Assembly: GCA_016937135.1 (NCBI GenBank)
Contig: JAFGWO010000018.1
Location: forward strand, 1-10,927
Reading direction: 5' to 3'
Length of the DNA stretch: 10,927 nt
Source: Pseudomonadota bacterium
Lineage (GTDB): Bacteria; BMS3Abin14
A model generated the notes under the pieces. It saw nothing but the letters and a program-made list of their open reading frames with translations, was not told the origin of the DNA and did no database searches. Positions 1 to 7,461 of the stretch are shown here, piece after piece; position 1 is the first letter of the stretch; each line of letters opens with the position of its first letter. The position numbers and the translations under genes are program-made.

Positions 1-576
1 GAGGGTTCGATCCATTTTGACGGCCGCGAGATCCACAGCCTGTCTCCGGAGAGGATCGTCAGAACCGGAATCTCCCAGGTCCCGGAAGGAAGGATGATTT
101 TCTCTCCCCTCCCGGTTGACGACAACCTTCGGCTTGGGGCGTTTTTGCGCTACCGGGCAAGGGAAAAGGACGAGATAGAGGAAGACCTTAAAGAGATTTA
201 TGAACTTTTTCCGGTTCTCCGGGATCGTCGAAAGCAGACTGCCGGCACCTTGAGCGGAGGGGAACAGCAGATGCTGGCCGTGGGGCGCGCCATGATGGCC
301 CGCCCGAAGCTCCTTCTCCTCGACGAGCCTTCCCTGGGCCTTGCCCCACTCATAGCGTCCGAGATTTTTCGCACCATTTCGAGGTTAAGGGAACGGGGGG
401 TAACCATCCTTCTGGTGGAACAGAATGCCAGGGCGGCCCTGAACCTGGCGGACCGGGCCTATGTCATGGAAACGGGCCTCGTGGTGCTGGAGGATCAGGC
501 CGGTCGGCTCCTCGAAAACCGCGAGGTCCAGAGGGCCTACCTGGGTAAAGGAAAAAAGGAGATCTGGGAAGGGTAA
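1..576 (+). CDS. livF: Branched-chain amino acid ABC transporter ATP-binding protein, LivF type (5' end outside window)
   Basis: The frame is open from base 1, so the gene starts upstream; 191 codons and a TAA stop are visible. Seen: the VPEGR stretch typical of LivF just before the first ATG at 94, the ABC signature LSGGEQQ (bases 250-270), Walker B LLLLDEP (310-330) followed by SLGLAP, and the LLVEQN segment in place of the usual H-loop histidine, as in LivF proteins. The Walker A motif must lie before the window. Family knowledge: LivF is one of two cytoplasmic ATPases (with LivG) powering a high-affinity importer for branched-chain amino acids. In anaerobes such systems beside CoA ligases may instead carry aromatic or other organic acids; that is inference from the paaK gene 116 bases downstream. 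Not a pseudogene as far as can be seen. LivG is the main alternative, but EQN rather than EHD favours LivF. Confidence 0.93.
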   Translation, partial: EGSIHFDGREIHSLSPERIVRTGISQVPEGRMIFSPLPVDDNLRLGAFLRYRAREKDEIEEDLKEIYELFPVLRDRRKQTAGTLSGGEQQMLAVGRAMMARPKLLLLDEPSLGLAPLIASEIFRTISRLRERGVTILLVEQNARAALNLADRAYVMETGLVVLEDQAGRLLENREVQRAYLGKGKKEIWEG

Positions 577-583
577 AAGGGAT

Positions 584-661
584 TCCAGATTCCGCGATCC
601 CGGATTTTAAAATAAACCTCATTTCGAGGCGGTTGGCATAATTTGGAATCCGGAATCTGGA
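584..661. repeat. Inverted repeat within degenerate 7-base-period sequence, livF-paaK gap
   Basis: Two arms, 584-594 and 651-661, are perfect inverted copies (core CCAGATTCCG and CGGAATCTGG) separated by 56 bases. The arms sit in sequence with a 7-base rhythm: GATTCCA, GATTCCG, CGATCCC, GGATTTT from 581 to 608, then TGGAATC, CGGAATC, TGGACTT, TGAATTC from 644 to 671. The second half is roughly the reverse complement of the first. There is no T-run after the second arm, so it is not a standard intrinsic terminator. Its function is unknown. Confidence 0.6.
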
Positions 662-692
662 CTTTGAATTCGTGACCTGAAAGGTGAATGCC

Positions 693-2003
693 ATGATCGA
701 ACACAGGATCTGGAACCCGGCAGTGGAAACCATTCCCCGGGAGGACCTCGAGCAGCTTCAGTTAGAGAGGCTGCAGGCCACCTTGAACCGGGTTCACCGG
801 AACGTCCGATTCTATCGGAACCGCTTCGAGCAGATGGGCATTGAACCGGGAGATATACGGACCCGGGAGGACCTCCGAAAAATTCCTTTCACCACCAAGG
901 AGGATCTGCGCAATAACTATCCCTACGGGATGTTTGCCGTTCCCCTGCGGGAGGTTGTCAGAATCCACTCTTCCACCGGAACCACCGGGAAACCGACAGT
1001 GGTCGGTTATACGGCCAACGACCTTGATGCGTGGAGCGAGGTGGTGGCGCGGATCATGACCGCTGCGGGGGTCACCAGGGACGACGTGGTCCAGATCGCT
1101 TTCGGCTACGGGCTTTTTACAGGGGGGTTCGGGCTGCACTACGGTTCCGAGAAGATCGGGGCTTCGGTGATCCCCATTTCCAGCGGCAACACCCGGAGAC
1201 AGCTCATGATCATGGAGGATTACCGGACAACGGCCCTTGTGTGCACCCCCTCCTATGCCATGTTTCTCACAGAAATCATGGAGGAGTCCGGGATCGATCC
1301 TGAACGGCTCTCCCTCCGATACGGGCTCTTCGGATCGGAGCCCTGGTCCGAGAGGATTCGGGGGGAGATCGAGTCCAAAATGGGGATCATCGCCACGGAC
1401 AATTACGGGCTGTCCGAGGTCATGGGCCCCGGGGTCGCAGGGGAATGTCTGGAGCGCTCGGGTCTTCACCTGAACGAGGACCATTTCATCCCCGAGATCA
1501 TCGATCCCGATACGGGGGAAGCCCTTCCCTTCGGGGAAAAAGGCGAACTGGTCCTTACCACCGTGACGCGGGAGGCCATGCCCCTTATCCGCTATCGGAC
1601 CCGGGACGTGACCCGCCTTTACCTCGACGAGTGTCCCTGCGGACGGACCCTGATCAAGATGGAAAAGGTCTCCGGGCGAACCGATGACATGATCATCTAC
1701 AAGGGTGTCAACATATATCCCAGCCAGGTCGAGGAGGTCCTCTTCGAGTTCGAGGGGGTTACCCCCCACTACCAGATCCGGCTGTCCCGTGAAGGGGCCC
1801 TTGACACCATGGAGATCCTGGTCGAAGTCGGGGAGGGCATCTTCTTCGACGAGATGAAAAAGCAAAAGGAAATGGTCGAACAGATCAATGACGCCCTGCG
1901 CAGTTCCCTCGGGGTTTCGGCAAAAGTACGTCTGGTGGAACCCCGGACCCTCGAAAGGTTCGAGGGAAAGGCCAGGAGAGTGGTGGACGAACGGGAGATC
2001 TAG
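693..2003 (+). CDS. paaK: Phenylacetate-CoA ligase (PaaK family)
   Basis: Adenylate-forming enzyme that activates phenylacetate (or a related aryl acid) with ATP and CoA in the cytoplasm. 436 residues from the ATG at 693, close to the 437 of E. coli PaaK. Motifs seen: ATP-binding [10 protein letters not shown] (residues 93-102), YGLSE (238-242), YRTRD (301-305) followed by a DECPCG segment (312-317), the hinge [16 protein letters not shown] (328-343), and a PaaK-type C-terminal domain ending in a [10 protein letters not shown] stretch with the expected catalytic lysine region. Start choice: AAAGG at 680-684 is 8 bases before ATG 693; a GTG at 684 would add three residues but has no ribosome binding site of its own. 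The exact acid is uncertain: indoleacetate or other aryl acids made by oxidative 2-oxoacid decarboxylation are alternatives, since paralogues of this family are numerous in anaerobes. Confidence 0.93.
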   Translation: MIEHRIWNPAVETIPREDLEQLQLERLQATLNRVHRNVRFYRNRFEQMGIEPGDIRTREDLRKIPFTTKEDLRNNYPYGMFAVPLREVVRIHSSTGTTGKPTVVGYTANDLDAWSEVVARIMTAAGVTRDDVVQIAFGYGLFTGGFGLHYGSEKIGASVIPISSGNTRRQLMIMEDYRTTALVCTPSYAMFLTEIMEESGIDPERLSLRYGLFGSEPWSERIRGEIESKMGIIATDNYGLSEVMGPGVAGECLERSGLHLNEDHFIPEIIDPDTGEALPFGEKGELVLTTVTREAMPLIRYRTRDVTRLYLDECPCGRTLIKMEKVSGRTDDMIIYKGVNIYPSQVEEVLFEFEGVTPHYQIRLSREGALDTMEILVEVGEGIFFDEMKKQKEMVEQINDALRSSLGVSAKVRLVEPRTLERFEGKARRVVDEREI

Positions 2004-2222
2004 GAAGGGAAGCTCCGCGTCCCAGTCTGACGTCCAGCGTAAAGGCGGCCTGTCCGTCATAGTGAAGGGGCTGAAGGTCGGGAACGGGAGCGGAAGCCGA
2101 ACACCCAAAGATCCAGAGCCAATTCACCACAGCGCGGCCGGCTGAAGGCCGCTCCACAGGGTGACACAGGGTGAGCCGCGGCCATCAGGCATGGAACCTT
2201 TCAGGTTGGTCCAGGTTGCACA

Positions 2223-2351
2223 TCCCTCTCACCGGCTTCTCCCCGGGGAGAAGGATTTCCTCTGAAATCATGGATGGAGGCATTCCTCTTCCTGAGGAAA
2301 GATTGCTTTCATCCTGAAAAGGAATGCCCCAATCAGGTCCGGTGAGAGGGA
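2223..2351. repeat. 129-base structured element bounded by perfect 13-base inverted repeats
   Basis: Outer arms TCCCTCTCACCGG (2223-2235) and CCGGTGAGAGGGA (2339-2351) are perfect reverse complements. Directly inside the left arm is an 18-base perfect palindrome, CTTCTCCCCGGGGAGAAG (2236-2253). Further in, 2279-2291 pairs with 2316-2328 at 12 of 13 positions, and inside that GAAAG (2297-2301) pairs with CTTTC (2306-2310) over a 4-base loop. The whole would fold as a closed stem carrying two side hairpins. This could be a small mobile or REP-like intergenic element or a structured RNA. No target-site duplication is visible at its edges. Confidence 0.55.
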
Positions 2352-2448
2352 CGCGTTCTACCCCGTGCAACCCTGTGGAGTGACCGGAAAGGGTCACACT
2401 GTGGTAAGTTTGCCTTAAATCTAATTTTTTCCAGGAACGCATTCTACC

Positions 2449-2486
2449 CGTTTGACGTTGGACACTTGACTTTAGACGTTTGACGG
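2449..2486 (+). repeat. Degenerate 7-base tandem repeat just upstream of gmd
   Basis: Five consecutive heptamers in strict register: CGTTTGA (2449-2455), CGTTGGA, CACTTGA, CTTTAGA, CGTTTGA (2477-2483), then CGG. The first and last copies are identical. The array ends 5 bases before the GGAGG ribosome binding site of gmd, so it lies in the 5' leader if transcription starts upstream. Confidence 0.65.
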
Positions 2487-2503
2487 AACCCGGAGGTCTT
2501 TCC

Positions 2504-3544
2504 TTGAAAAGAGCTTTAATCACCGGCATCACAGGCCAGGATGGTTCCTACCTTGCGGAATTTCTACTTCACCAGGGTTATGAGGTGCACGGGATCATGA
2601 GGCGCGCCAGCACTTTTAACACCGAGAGGATCGATCACTTCTACGTGGATCCCCACCAGGCGGGGGCCCGCTTTTTTCTGCATTTCGGCGACCTTTCCGA
2701 TTCCAGCCAGATCGACAACCTGATCTACAACATCAAACCGCAGGAAATCTATCATCTGGGGGCCCAGAGCCACGTCCGGGTGAGCTTTGACATCCCGGAA
2801 TACACCGGGGACGTCACGGGCCTTGGGACGACGAGGATCCTGGAGGGAATCCGGAGAAGCCACTGCGACGCGCGTTTCTATCAGGCATCCAGCAGCGAGA
2901 TGTTCGGCGCCGCGCCGCCGCCCCAGGATGAGACAACTGGTTTTCTACCCCGGAGCCCTTACGCCGCGGCCAAAGTCTACTCCTACTGGATGACCGTTAA
3001 TTACAGGGAAGGGTACGGCATACACGCCAGCAACGGGATCCTCTTCAACCATGAGAGCCCGCGGCGGGGTCAAACATTCGTGACGAGAAAAATTACCATG
3101 GCCCTGGCAAGGATCCTGGCGGGGAAGCAAACCCATCTGTATCTGGGGAACCTCGATGCCAGCAGGGACTGGGGCTACGCCCCGGACTATATCGAGGCTA
3201 TGTGGAAGATCCTCCAGATGGACAACCCCGGCGATTACGTCATCGCGACGGGGCAGACCCACACAGTCCGGGATTTTTTGGAGGAAGCATTCGAATATGC
3301 TGGTCTCGACCCCGATTCGCATGTCCGGATCGACCCTAAATACTTCAGGCCCACGGAAGTGGACATCCTCAAGGGGGACCCGTCCCGGGCCATAAGGGAA
3401 CTGGGATGGGAACCCAGAATAACCTTTCGGGAGCTGGTGAGGATAATGGTGGACGCCGACATGGAACAGATCGGCCTTGAGCCCCCGGGAGAGGGAAAGA
3501 GAATCCTGGAGGAAAAGAAATTTAAATGGCTGGGGAGACCATAG
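2504..3544 (+). CDS. gmd: GDP-mannose 4,6-dehydratase
   Basis: Converts GDP-D-mannose to GDP-4-keto-6-deoxy-D-mannose using bound NADP(H); cytoplasmic short-chain dehydrogenase/reductase fold. 346 residues, within the usual 320-375. Seen: TGITGQDG nucleotide-binding loop (residues 7-14), RRAS cofactor-phosphate region (33-36), SSSEMFG (129-135) with Ser130 at the catalytic Thr/Ser position and Glu132 as the base, and Tyr153-x3-Lys157 in [15 protein letters not shown] (182-189) and [14 protein letters not shown] (221-234) are strongly family-specific. Start choice: the TTG at 2504 lies 7 bases after GGAGG (2492-2496), giving the family-typical [14 protein letters not shown]. An upstream TTG at 2480 would add eight residues without a binding site. 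First of four sugar-nucleotide genes; fcl follows after 12 bases. GDP-rhamnose or perosamine pathways also use Gmd, but fcl next door points to GDP-fucose. Confidence 0.97.
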   Translation: MKRALITGITGQDGSYLAEFLLHQGYEVHGIMRRASTFNTERIDHFYVDPHQAGARFFLHFGDLSDSSQIDNLIYNIKPQEIYHLGAQSHVRVSFDIPEYTGDVTGLGTTRILEGIRRSHCDARFYQASSSEMFGAAPPPQDETTGFLPRSPYAAAKVYSYWMTVNYREGYGIHASNGILFNHESPRRGQTFVTRKITMALARILAGKQTHLYLGNLDASRDWGYAPDYIEAMWKILQMDNPGDYVIATGQTHTVRDFLEEAFEYAGLDPDSHVRIDPKYFRPTEVDILKGDPSRAIRELGWEPRITFRELVRIMVDADMEQIGLEPPGEGKRILEEKKFKWLGRP

Positions 3545-3556
3545 CAAGGGGGTTTT

Positions 3557-4501
3557 ATGGATCTATCCGAAAAAAGAATCCTTCTGACAGGAGGGGCTGG
3601 CTTTCTGGGAGAAAACGTCCGGCAGGAGTTAGTCAACCGCGGAGCCATCAGCTGGCATATCTTCGTTCCAAGGAGGGTGGAGGAGGATCTCCGGGTCTGG
3701 GACAACTGCCTCCGGGCTGTCGAGGGGATCGATATGGTGATCCATCTCGCGGCGCGGGTGGGCGGGATCGGCTATAACCAGAGGAATCCGGGGGCCCTTT
3801 TCTACGATAACATGGTGATGGGTGCCCACCTCATGGAGGCCGCCCGGATGCAAGGGGTGGAGAAGTTCGTCCAGGTGGGGACTGTGTGCGCCTATCCGAA
3901 ATTCACGCCCGTGCCCTTCCGTGAGGAGAATCTCTGGGACGGATTCCCGGAGGAAACCAATGCCCCCTACGGGATCGCCAAAAAGGCCCTTCTGGTGATG
4001 GCCCAGGCCTACCGCAGACAGTACGGCCTGAATGCCATCTACCTCCTGCCTGTGAACCTTTACGGCCCCGAGGACAATTTCCACCCTGAGGATTCCCACG
4101 TGATACCCGCCCTCATACGGAAATGCGTTGAGGCCAGGGAATCCGGAAAAAAAGAGATAACCGTCTGGGGAACGGGAAATCCTACCCGGGAATTTCTCCA
4201 TGTTAGGGACTGCGCCCGGGGCATTGTCAGGGCCGCCATGTATTACGATGAAGAAGAGCCGGTCAACCTCGGGTCCGGGCGGGAGATCAGCATCAAGGAG
4301 CTTGTGAAACTGATCGCGAAACTGACCGGCTACAAGGGGGAGATCCGCTGGGATGCCAGCAAACCCGACGGCCAGCCAAGGCGCTGTCTGGATACGAGCA
4401 AGGCCCGTGACCTCTTCGGTTTTGAGGCGGGGGTTGACCTTGCCGAGGGGCTTGGCGGGACGGTGAAATGGTTCCTCAAGGAGGGGAGAAAGCGCTGGTG
4501 A
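3557..4501 (+). CDS. fcl: GDP-L-fucose synthase (GDP-4-keto-6-deoxymannose 3,5-epimerase-4-reductase)
   Basis: Takes the Gmd product through 3,5-epimerisation and NADPH-dependent 4-reduction to GDP-L-fucose. 314 residues; E. coli WcaG/Fcl is 321. Seen: TGGAGFLG cofactor loop (residues 11-18), GTVCAYP (108-114) where the catalytic Ser of the E. coli enzyme is replaced by Thr109 while the catalytic Cys111 is kept, Tyr138-x3-Lys142 in [19 protein letters not shown] (167-177), the acid His181 in SHVIPAL, and TREFLHVRD (210-218). AAGGGGG at 3546-3552 precedes the ATG by 4 bases. The stop overlaps the manC start by the four bases GTGA, indicating translational coupling. The Ser-to-Thr change belongs, as far as I recall, to a common [12 protein letters not shown] subfamily, so activity is expected to be retained. 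Confidence 0.94.
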   Translation: MDLSEKRILLTGGAGFLGENVRQELVNRGAISWHIFVPRRVEEDLRVWDNCLRAVEGIDMVIHLAARVGGIGYNQRNPGALFYDNMVMGAHLMEAARMQGVEKFVQVGTVCAYPKFTPVPFREENLWDGFPEETNAPYGIAKKALLVMAQAYRRQYGLNAIYLLPVNLYGPEDNFHPEDSHVIPALIRKCVEARESGKKEITVWGTGNPTREFLHVRDCARGIVRAAMYYDEEEPVNLGSGREISIKELVKLIAKLTGYKGEIRWDASKPDGQPRRCLDTSKARDLFGFEAGVDLAEGLGGTVKWFLKEGRKRW

Positions 4502-5907
4502 GCGTTTCTCTTTACGCCCTCGTCCTGGCCGGGGGAAGCGGGACCCGCCTCTGGCCCCTGAGCAGGAGGGAATCTCCGAAACAGTTTCTGGGACTCTGCG
4601 GGGAGCAGACCATGTTCGAGGAGACCTTCCGGCGGCTCGCAAGGAGGACTCCGCCGGAAAGGATGCTTTTTATCTCTTCCAGGGAGCTGGAAGGGGATGT
4701 CCGCGACCAGCTGCGGAGAAGCCTCGGGGACCAGAGCCATGTCTGCCGTGTGGTTTCCGAACCCCTGGGAAGAAACACCGCCCCCGCCATTCTCCTCGGC
4801 GCCTGGATCGTTAACTCTGTCGACCCTGAAGGGATCCTCCTGTCCGCGCCGTCAGACCACCTGATCCTCGAGGAGGAGGTTTTCCTCAATGGGGTGGACT
4901 GTTCCCTCCCCGCGGCCATGGACAAAATCATCACTTTCGGGATTACCCCCACGAGGCCGGAAACAGGTTACGGCTATATCAAGGTTGGTGAGAAGAAGGG
5001 ACCGGTCTTCGATGTGGCGAGGTTCGAGGAAAAGCCGGACCTGGAAAAGGCCCGTTTTTTCCTCGAAGATAAAAGATACCTGTGGAACAGCGGGATATTC
5101 CTTTTCGGGGTGAAAAATCTCCTTGAAGAAGCGCGCCGGCTGGTTCCCGATATCATGTCCCTGATTGAGACTGTTGACCCCGGAACCCTCGATGGGCTGG
5201 ACAGGGCCTATGCCCGGATGCGCAGCCTGTCCTTTGATTACGGGATCATGGAAAAAACCACAAAGGCCGCTGTCATGCCCCTTTCCATGGGATGGAGCGA
5301 CGTGGGAAGCTGGGATTCCTTCTATGAGATGCGGGAAAAGGATTCCGGAAAGAACGTGGTGGTCGGGGACGTGGTCAACATCGACAACGAAGGATGCCTT
5401 CTGATGTCTAACGGCCCTCTGGCCGCCGTCACGGGCATGAAGGACACGATCGTCATCCAGTCGGAGGACGCGGTCCTGGTGTGCCCCAGGGGACAATCCC
5501 AGGATGTCCGCAAGATCGTGGACACCCTGGAACGGGAAGAACGCCCGGAAAGGCTGGTTCACCCGACGGTGCGGCGGCCCTGGGGAGCCTACACGGTCCT
5601 CATCCAGAAAGGCCGGTACAAGGTGAAAAAGTTCGTCGTCGAGCCGGGGCAGAGGATGAGCCTTCAGAAGCATCAGAAAAGATCGGAGCACTGGGTGGTG
5701 GTCAAGGGGGAGATCCTCGTCACCCTCGGGGAACAACAGAGGATCCTCGAGGCCAACGAGGGCATCACCATCCCCATCGGGACCGTCCACAGGATCGAAA
5801 ACCGGGGGGTGGACCCGGCCGAGATTGTGGAAATCCAGCTTGGGGATTATCTCGGGGAAGATGATATTATCCGCCTGGAGGACAATTACGGGAGGACCAC
5901 AGGTTAA
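4498..5907 (+). CDS. manC: Bifunctional mannose-1-phosphate guanylyltransferase / mannose-6-phosphate isomerase (type II)
   Basis: 469 residues; E. coli ManC/CpsB is 478. N-terminal nucleotidyltransferase: [14 protein letters not shown] (10-23) and PKQFL (27-31), SAPSDHLI (116-123), [11 protein letters not shown] (152-162), FEEKPD (176-181), YLWNSGIF (194-201), FDYGIMEKT (246-254), GWSDVGSWD (265-273). It joins mannose-1-phosphate to GTP, making GDP-mannose. C-terminal cupin: RRPWGAY (359-365), [12 protein letters not shown] (388-399) and TVHR (429-432), supplying the Gln390, His392, Glu397 and His431 metal ligands of type II phosphomannose isomerases, which convert fructose-6-phosphate to mannose-6-phosphate. 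Start choice: GTG 4498 overlaps the fcl stop as GTGA; AAGGAGG lies at 4478-4484, a somewhat long spacing. ATG 4468 would add ten residues inside fcl and is less likely. Both activities appear intact. Confidence 0.95.
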   Translation: MSVSLYALVLAGGSGTRLWPLSRRESPKQFLGLCGEQTMFEETFRRLARRTPPERMLFISSRELEGDVRDQLRRSLGDQSHVCRVVSEPLGRNTAPAILLGAWIVNSVDPEGILLSAPSDHLILEEEVFLNGVDCSLPAAMDKIITFGITPTRPETGYGYIKVGEKKGPVFDVARFEEKPDLEKARFFLEDKRYLWNSGIFLFGVKNLLEEARRLVPDIMSLIETVDPGTLDGLDRAYARMRSLSFDYGIMEKTTKAAVMPLSMGWSDVGSWDSFYEMREKDSGKNVVVGDVVNIDNEGCLLMSNGPLAAVTGMKDTIVIQSEDAVLVCPRGQSQDVRKIVDTLEREERPERLVHPTVRRPWGAYTVLIQKGRYKVKKFVVEPGQRMSLQKHQKRSEHWVVVKGEILVTLGEQQRILEANEGITIPIGTVHRIENRGVDPAEIVEIQLGDYLGEDDIIRLEDNYGRTTG

Positions 5908-5908
5908 T

Positions 5909-5971
5909 TGAGAATCGAGAGCTAAAAATCAGGAATAAGGTTCAAATCCTCAATCCTCAAACCTGAAATCG
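5909..5971. repeat. Degenerate 7-base-period repeat in the manC-manB gap
   Basis: Nine heptamers in register fill the 67-base gap: TGAGAAT, CGAGAGC, TAAAAAT, CAGGAAT, AAGGTTC, AAATCCT, CAATCCT, CAAACCT, GAAATCG. The left half is purine-rich (GAGAAT/GGAAT) and the right half is pyrimidine-rich in the same places (AATCCT), so the halves are roughly inverted. TCAGG (5929-5933) pairs with CCTGA (5962-5966). The repeat runs to 3 bases before the manB start and may explain why no ribosome binding site is visible there. Confidence 0.6.
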
Positions 5972-5974
5972 GCC

Positions 5975-7447
5975 ATGCCATCCTTTCCTTCCCACATCTT
6001 CAGGAAATACGACATCCGGGGCGTCTACGGAAAAGAGCTCACCCGGGAGCTTGTTTTTCGAACGGGGAGATCCCTTGCGGCCCTCTGCCGGGAAAGAAGG
6101 GGTGCCGCTTCCCCTTTCGTCGCCGTGGGGATGGACTCCCGGACCCATTCCCCCGCGCTGAAGGAGGCCTTCGGCACCGGGGTGGCCAGCGCCGGGGGCA
6201 GGTGGCTGGATCTCGGTCTTTGCCCGACGCCCCTCGTCTATTTCTGCGCCTTCACCAGAGAGGTGGATGGTTTTGCCGTGGTCACGGGCAGCCACAATCC
6301 TCCGGAGGAAAACGGGCTTAAGCTGGGGGTGGGAACGGGCACCATCCATTCCGGGGATATTACGGACCTGGGAAGGGCCGTGGAAATGGACGGGACGGGT
6401 CTGCCGGAAGCCGGAATCGGGCCCTCCGACCGCCTGGACATCCTGTCCCTCTACGAGGAGAGGATGCTTGACGAATTCGCGGGCATCCGGGAATCCCTTC
6501 GAACCCTTGGGAGGCCGATCCGCGTCGTCGTCGATTCGGGCAACGGGACAGCCGGCGTTATCCTCCCCCAAATCCTCAGGAAACTTGGCATCGAGGTAAA
6601 GGACCTCTTCAGTGACCCGGACGGGACTTTCCCCAACCATCACCCCGATCCGACCCTTCCCGAGGCCCTTGAGGATCTGAGGAAAGAGGTCCTGGGCACC
6701 GGAGCGGATGTCGGAATGGCTTTCGATGGGGATGCCGACCGGCTCGGGATCCTCGACGAAGGCGGCGGGATCATCTGGGGGGACATGCTCCTGCTCATAC
6801 TTGCCATTGACCTCATTGAAAACTGGAAGAGGGGAGGGGAGCATGGCGAGCCGCCTCTAATTATCTCGGAGGTCAAGGCGTCCGGCCTTCTTTATGACGG
6901 AATTCGGAAAGCCGGAGGCAGGTCGATGATGTGGAAGACCGGGCACTCCCTCATCAAGGAGAAGATGAAGCAGACCAGGGCCTCCCTTGCGGGGGAAATG
7001 AGCGGACACCTCTTTTTCGCCGACAGATATTACGGGTTCGACGACGCCCTTTACGCGGCCTTGCGGCTCCTCGAGGTTTACATCGCAAAATTGGGGAAGA
7101 GGCCGGACAAAGGGTTTTCCGGACTTCTTTCCGGAATTCCCCGAACCGTCTCGACGCCTGAAATCCGCGTCCCGTGCGATGACCGGATAAAGTTCGCGGC
7201 CGTCAAAGCCTTTGCCGGGGCCATCCGATCCCATGCCGCCGGGGGGACACCCCCGATGGTCAGGGAGATCATCGATATCGATGGAGTAAGGGTCCATTTC
7301 CGGGACGGGTGGGGTCTTCTCAGGGCGAGCAACACCCAGCCGGTCCTCGTCATGCGTTTTGAAGGGGATGACGCGGGGACAGTTGAGGGCTTTCGCAGGT
7401 TTTTCGAGGGTTTGCTGCAGGTTGTTTTTTCCGGGATAAAGCATTAG
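5975..7447 (+). CDS. manB: Phosphomannomutase / phosphoglucomutase (alpha-D-phosphohexomutase family)
   Basis: Interconverts mannose-6-phosphate and mannose-1-phosphate, supplying ManC. 490 residues, slightly longer than the 455-465 usual for ManB/AlgC types. The four family signatures are in order: phosphoserine loop TGSHNP (residues 104-109, Ser106 being phosphorylated), metal loop DGDADR (251-256), sugar-binding GEMSGH (340-345), and phosphate-binding RASNTQP (450-456). The N-terminal FRKYDIRG (9-16) is also typical. The ATG at 5975 is the first start in frame and places FRKYDIRG where expected, but no Shine-Dalgarno sequence precedes it. Dual glucose/mannose specificity is possible and cannot be told from sequence; the pairing with manC argues for mannose. 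The order gmd, fcl, manC, manB matches the E. coli colanic acid cluster minus the genes between fcl and manC. Confidence 0.94.
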   Translation: MPSFPSHIFRKYDIRGVYGKELTRELVFRTGRSLAALCRERRGAASPFVAVGMDSRTHSPALKEAFGTGVASAGGRWLDLGLCPTPLVYFCAFTREVDGFAVVTGSHNPPEENGLKLGVGTGTIHSGDITDLGRAVEMDGTGLPEAGIGPSDRLDILSLYEERMLDEFAGIRESLRTLGRPIRVVVDSGNGTAGVILPQILRKLGIEVKDLFSDPDGTFPNHHPDPTLPEALEDLRKEVLGTGADVGMAFDGDADRLGILDEGGGIIWGDMLLLILAIDLIENWKRGGEHGEPPLIISEVKASGLLYDGIRKAGGRSMMWKTGHSLIKEKMKQTRASLAGEMSGHLFFADRYYGFDDALYAALRLLEVYIAKLGKRPDKGFSGLLSGIPRTVSTPEIRVPCDDRIKFAAVKAFAGAIRSHAAGGTPPMVREIIDIDGVRVHFRDGWGLLRASNTQPVLVMRFEGDDAGTVEGFRRFFEGLLQVVFSGIKH

Positions 7448-7461
7448 CATCTGATCTCACA

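Larger units (their letters stand above)
2004..2503. other. 500-base intergenic region rich in inverted and direct repeats
   Basis: No convincing gene was found on either strand between paaK and gmd. It holds: three GCGGCC/GGCCGC hexamers at 2134-2139, 2147-2152 and 2178-2183 that allow alternative hairpins; a perfect tandem CACAGGGTGA (2155-2174); the structured element at 2223-2351; a hairpin GTGACC/GGTCAC (2380-2385 and 2392-2397); the near-identical 13-mers ACGCGTTCTACCC (2351-2363) and ACGCATTCTACCC (2437-2449); and a heptamer repeat just before gmd. An AT-rich run (about 2407-2430) could hold the promoter of the sugar operon, but no convincing -35/-10 pair was found. No T-tracted terminator follows paaK. 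Confidence 0.6.

Noticed and set aside
584..661. Intrinsic terminator after livF
   Set aside because: The stem arms are 56 bases apart, the stem is not GC-rich at its base, and no T-run follows.
762..2108. 448-codon open frame on the minus strand opposite paaK
   Set aside because: The + strand encodes an unmistakable PaaK. The antisense frame has no recognisable domain and is open because of the G/C-rich third codon positions.
2070..2115. Possible minus-strand tRNA fragment (GTTCGGCTTCCGCTCCC-like sequence)
   Set aside because: It resembles a T-arm end superficially, but no acceptor stem, anticodon arm or CCA-compatible end could be assembled.
2223..2351. Insertion sequence
   Set aside because: Terminal inverted repeats exist but there is no transposase frame and no target duplication; kept only as a structured repeat element.
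3629..4642. 337-codon minus-strand frame opposite fcl/manC, and similar long antisense frames at 4852-5790, 5957-6844 and 8468-9433
   Set aside because: Each lies opposite a recognised enzyme or family member and has low-complexity, proline/glycine/histidine-rich translation typical of antisense shadows.
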